Shown here piece after piece: positions 61,919 to 64,000 of a DNA stretch of 64,000 nucleotides. The translations under genes were made by a program, and so were the position numbers. The DNA lies in assembly GCA_009881125.1 (NCBI GenBank), contig WXFH01000016.1:62001-126000 (forward strand). Direction: 5' to 3'. Below the pieces are notes generated by a model. The model saw only the letters and a list, made by a program, of their open reading frames with translations. It searched no databases and was not told the DNA's origin. The stretch is from Acidaminobacter sp. Its GTDB lineage: Bacteria > Bacillota_A > Clostridia > Peptostreptococcales > Acidaminobacteraceae. Each line of letters opens with the position of its first letter. Position 1 is the first letter of the stretch.

Positions 61919-64000
61919 ATGAGAAGATGGATAGAAGCTGCGATACTGAACAGAAAAATTACTCTTTTTGTGCTGGTGCTCCTCATAGCGGCTGGCGCAT
62001 ATAACTTTTATATTAGTCCCAGACAAGAGTATCCTGAGATCAATGCGCCTGTCGCAATGATTTCGGTCATTTACCCTGGCGCGTCACCATCAGAAGTGGA
62101 AGACCGCGTAACCTCAAAGATTGTCAGTGAAGTTGAAGAAATTGAAGGTTATGACTATGCCTATACCTATTCCTTCAATAGTGCGTCCGTCACTTTTTTA
62201 AGATTGATTTACGGAACAGAGGTACAGACTGCTTGGAACGATCTGGAAGACAGAATGGATATACTGCAGTCGGAACTTCCACCGGAATGTCAAGCAATTC
62301 AGACCAATACGGATCTCGTGGAAACAGCGGGATTAATGGTCACGCTTTCGGGTGAAAACTATACTTATAATGAACTCAATGATCTGGCGCTTCAGCTTAA
62401 AGATGAGTTAAAGAGCATCCAGGGCGTGAAACGGTTCGAAATAATGGGCAAGCAGGAACGCGAAGTCGTTGTTGAGGTGAATTACCAGAAACTAAATGCG
62501 GTCGGGATCTCCATGAGAGAGCTTTTTGGCATGCTTCAGGCACAAAACGTTGAAATTCCTTCAGGTCAAATTGAGCAGCAGGGCACAAGCGTTAATTTAA
62601 GGACCTCCGGACGTTTGACCAGTCTTGATCAAATTCGTTCCCTTATCATAGGTGTTTCACCACAGTCGGGTCAAACAATTTTTCTCAGTGAAATTGCGGA
62701 GGTTTCTTTTCAGGATGCAGACACATCCTACAAGATTCTGCAGAATGGTGAAAATGCGATTCTGCTGACGGGATATTTTCAAAAGAATGAAAATGTCGTC
62801 TTGGTCGGCGATGAGGTCGACCAGGTAATCAGTCGTTTTCAGGAATCGCTGCCAAGCGATCTCAAGATTGAGCGCGTCCTTGATCAGCCGGAAAATGTCA
62901 GAAAGTCTGTCAATGACTTTATGATGAATCTGCTGCAGGGTGTCGTCTTTGTTTTGGTGGTTGTGCTTCTTGGAATGGGCTTGAAAAATGCCTTGATCGT
63001 TTCAACCGCTATTCCAGCCTCAATAATGATTTCGTTTATTTTTATGGGGTATCTGGGCATTGAGCTTCACCAGATTTCAATTGCTGCTTTGATCGTGGCG
63101 CTGGGGATGCTTGTGGACAATGCTATTGTGATCATTGACTCCATTCAGGTAAAACTCGATGTGGGGTTTGATCGCGCTGAGGCCTGCGTTAGCGGAGCCA
63201 GAGAGGTTGCGGTTCCTGTGCTGACGTCGACACTGACGACCATCGGCGCATTCTTGCCCTTTATGTTGCTGCCTTCAATCGCGGGTGAATACATTGCCAG
63301 TCTGCCGAGCATCATCATGATTTCGTTGTCGGTGTCCTATTTGGTCGCTATTTTGATAATACCTCCGCTGGCTTATATGTTTCTGGGTCCGTCCAAAACA
63401 TCTGGCAGGGGGAAGGGTGTGATCAGACTTTTTTTTGAAAGGGCGCTGCTGGCGGCTTTCAGATTCAGAGTACTGACGTTAATACTGGTATTGGCAACGC
63501 TGGGGTTCACGATTTATGCCGGTCTCTCACTGAATTTGAAATTTTTCCCTTACGCTGACACGGATAAAATATATATTGATGTGCGCTCAGAAAATGCGTC
63601 TTCCATTGAAACAACAGAAGCGCTCGTCAAGGATGTACATCAGATTTTAAGCGCTGAGCGGCTGATCCTTTCCAATACGACAGCTGTGGGCGGCGGCCTT
63701 CCAAAGTTCTACAATACGCTGCCAATCGTCCCGAACTCTAATGACAAAGCGCAAATGATGCTCAGAGTGGACATGGAGGCCTTGGCGTCTGGAAATAGTG
63801 GAATGACTCTGGAAACTTACGCAGCAGAGCTTCAGCAAAAATTGGACCACGTCGTGACAGGGGGACGGGTATCCGTTAAATTATTGGAGCAGGCGGAACC
63901 TATTGGGGCGCCGGTGCAGCTCAGGCTGCTGGGAAGTGATCTGGATCAGCTTGGAGAGGCCGCTGAAAAGCTTCAAAAGTTGATTTCTCAGGTGGAGGGT
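61919..64000 (+). CDS. RND-superfamily efflux transporter (AcrB/HAE-like), 3' end outside window
   Basis: 694 codons are visible, open to the right edge. The start is MRRWIEAAILNRKITLFVLVLLIAAGAYNF, then the first porter domain (EYPEINAPVAMISVIYPGASPSEVE), membrane helices 2-6 with GMLVDNAIVIIDSI (the proton-relay region of helix 4), and the start of the second half (FFPYADTDKIYIDV). It would be a proton-driven drug or lipid exporter of about 1000 residues with the adaptor upstream and TetR control. Confidence 0.92.
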   Translation, partial: MRRWIEAAILNRKITLFVLVLLIAAGAYNFYISPRQEYPEINAPVAMISVIYPGASPSEVEDRVTSKIVSEVEEIEGYDYAYTYSFNSASVTFLRLIYGTEVQTAWNDLEDRMDILQSELPPECQAIQTNTDLVETAGLMVTLSGENYTYNELNDLALQLKDELKSIQGVKRFEIMGKQEREVVVEVNYQKLNAVGISMRELFGMLQAQNVEIPSGQIEQQGTSVNLRTSGRLTSLDQIRSLIIGVSPQSGQTIFLSEIAEVSFQDADTSYKILQNGENAILLTGYFQKNENVVLVGDEVDQVISRFQESLPSDLKIERVLDQPENVRKSVNDFMMNLLQGVVFVLVVVLLGMGLKNALIVSTAIPASIMISFIFMGYLGIELHQISIAALIVALGMLVDNAIVIIDSIQVKLDVGFDRAEACVSGAREVAVPVLTSTLTTIGAFLPFMLLPSIAGEYIASLPSIIMISLSVSYLVAILIIPPLAYMFLGPSKTSGRGKGVIRLFFERALLAAFRFRVLTLILVLATLGFTIYAGLSLNLKFFPYADTDKIYIDVRSENASSIETTEALVKDVHQILSAERLILSNTTAVGGGLPKFYNTLPIVPNSNDKAQMMLRVDMEALASGNSGMTLETYAAELQQKLDHVVTGGRVSVKLLEQAEPIGAPVQLRLLGSDLDQLGEAAEKLQKLISQVEG

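Overview
The window reads as chromosomal core sequence of an anaerobic Firmicute of the Clostridia. The gene order lepA-hemW-hrcA-grpE-dnaK-dnaJ-prmA-rsmE-mtaB, the rpsU-yqeY-phoH-ybeY-cdd-era block and the dnaG-rpoD-trmK-nif3 block are typical of that phylum. T-box leaders, a CcpN/PpsR/PPDK cluster and a selenocysteine-dependent formate dehydrogenase fit an anaerobic amino-acid or sugar fermenter. Family placement (perhaps near Fusibacter or Acidaminobacter) is only a guess. No rRNA, tRNA, prophage, insertion sequence or CRISPR array was seen.

Layout: 1-14.7 kb is housekeeping: the comEC tail, holA, rpsT, lepA, hemW, the CIRCE-controlled heat-shock operon, RNA-modification genes, rpsU and yqeY. 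14.8-21.8 kb holds phoH, ybeY, a YerB-like lipoprotein, cdd, era, mgtE, recO and a DUF4342 protein. 22-28 kb holds a glycine T-box with glyS, then ccpN-ppsR-ppdK. 28.2-34.9 kb holds dgt, dnaG, rpoD, trmK, a NIF3 protein and the RNase P RNA gene.

34.9-42.4 kb (minus strand) is a formate dehydrogenase locus: NuoE-like, [2Fe-2S], NuoF-like and selenocysteine FdhA subunits, followed by a MobA-FdhD fusion and a flavodoxin. The fdhA gene is interrupted by a UGA at 38653-38655 that is almost certainly Sec, with a SECIS-type hairpin directly after it. 42.7-48.5 kb holds a fluoride riboswitch driving a cation/proton antiporter, a lipid-kinase-like gene, mscL, a nucleoside hydrolase, and a cysteine T-box with cysK-cysE.

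48.6-64 kb is the most accessory part. It has an lrp-type regulator / solute-binding protein / sensor kinase operon on the minus strand, and a divergent OadA-type carboxyltransferase. Next comes a second, short selenoprotein gene (CC/Se, HesB-like) that ordinary gene calling would split at its UGA. A compact tad/Flp-like cluster follows, whose ATPase gene carries a +1 frameshift at CCC-UGA and which ends in an FHA protein. A TetR regulator with an RND efflux pump runs off the window.

The least explained structures are a repeat of about 120 bp with terminal inverted repeats, present twice in opposite orientation (36904-37020 and 59837-59956), and a pair of related intergenic hairpins (32547-32604 and 53722-53784).
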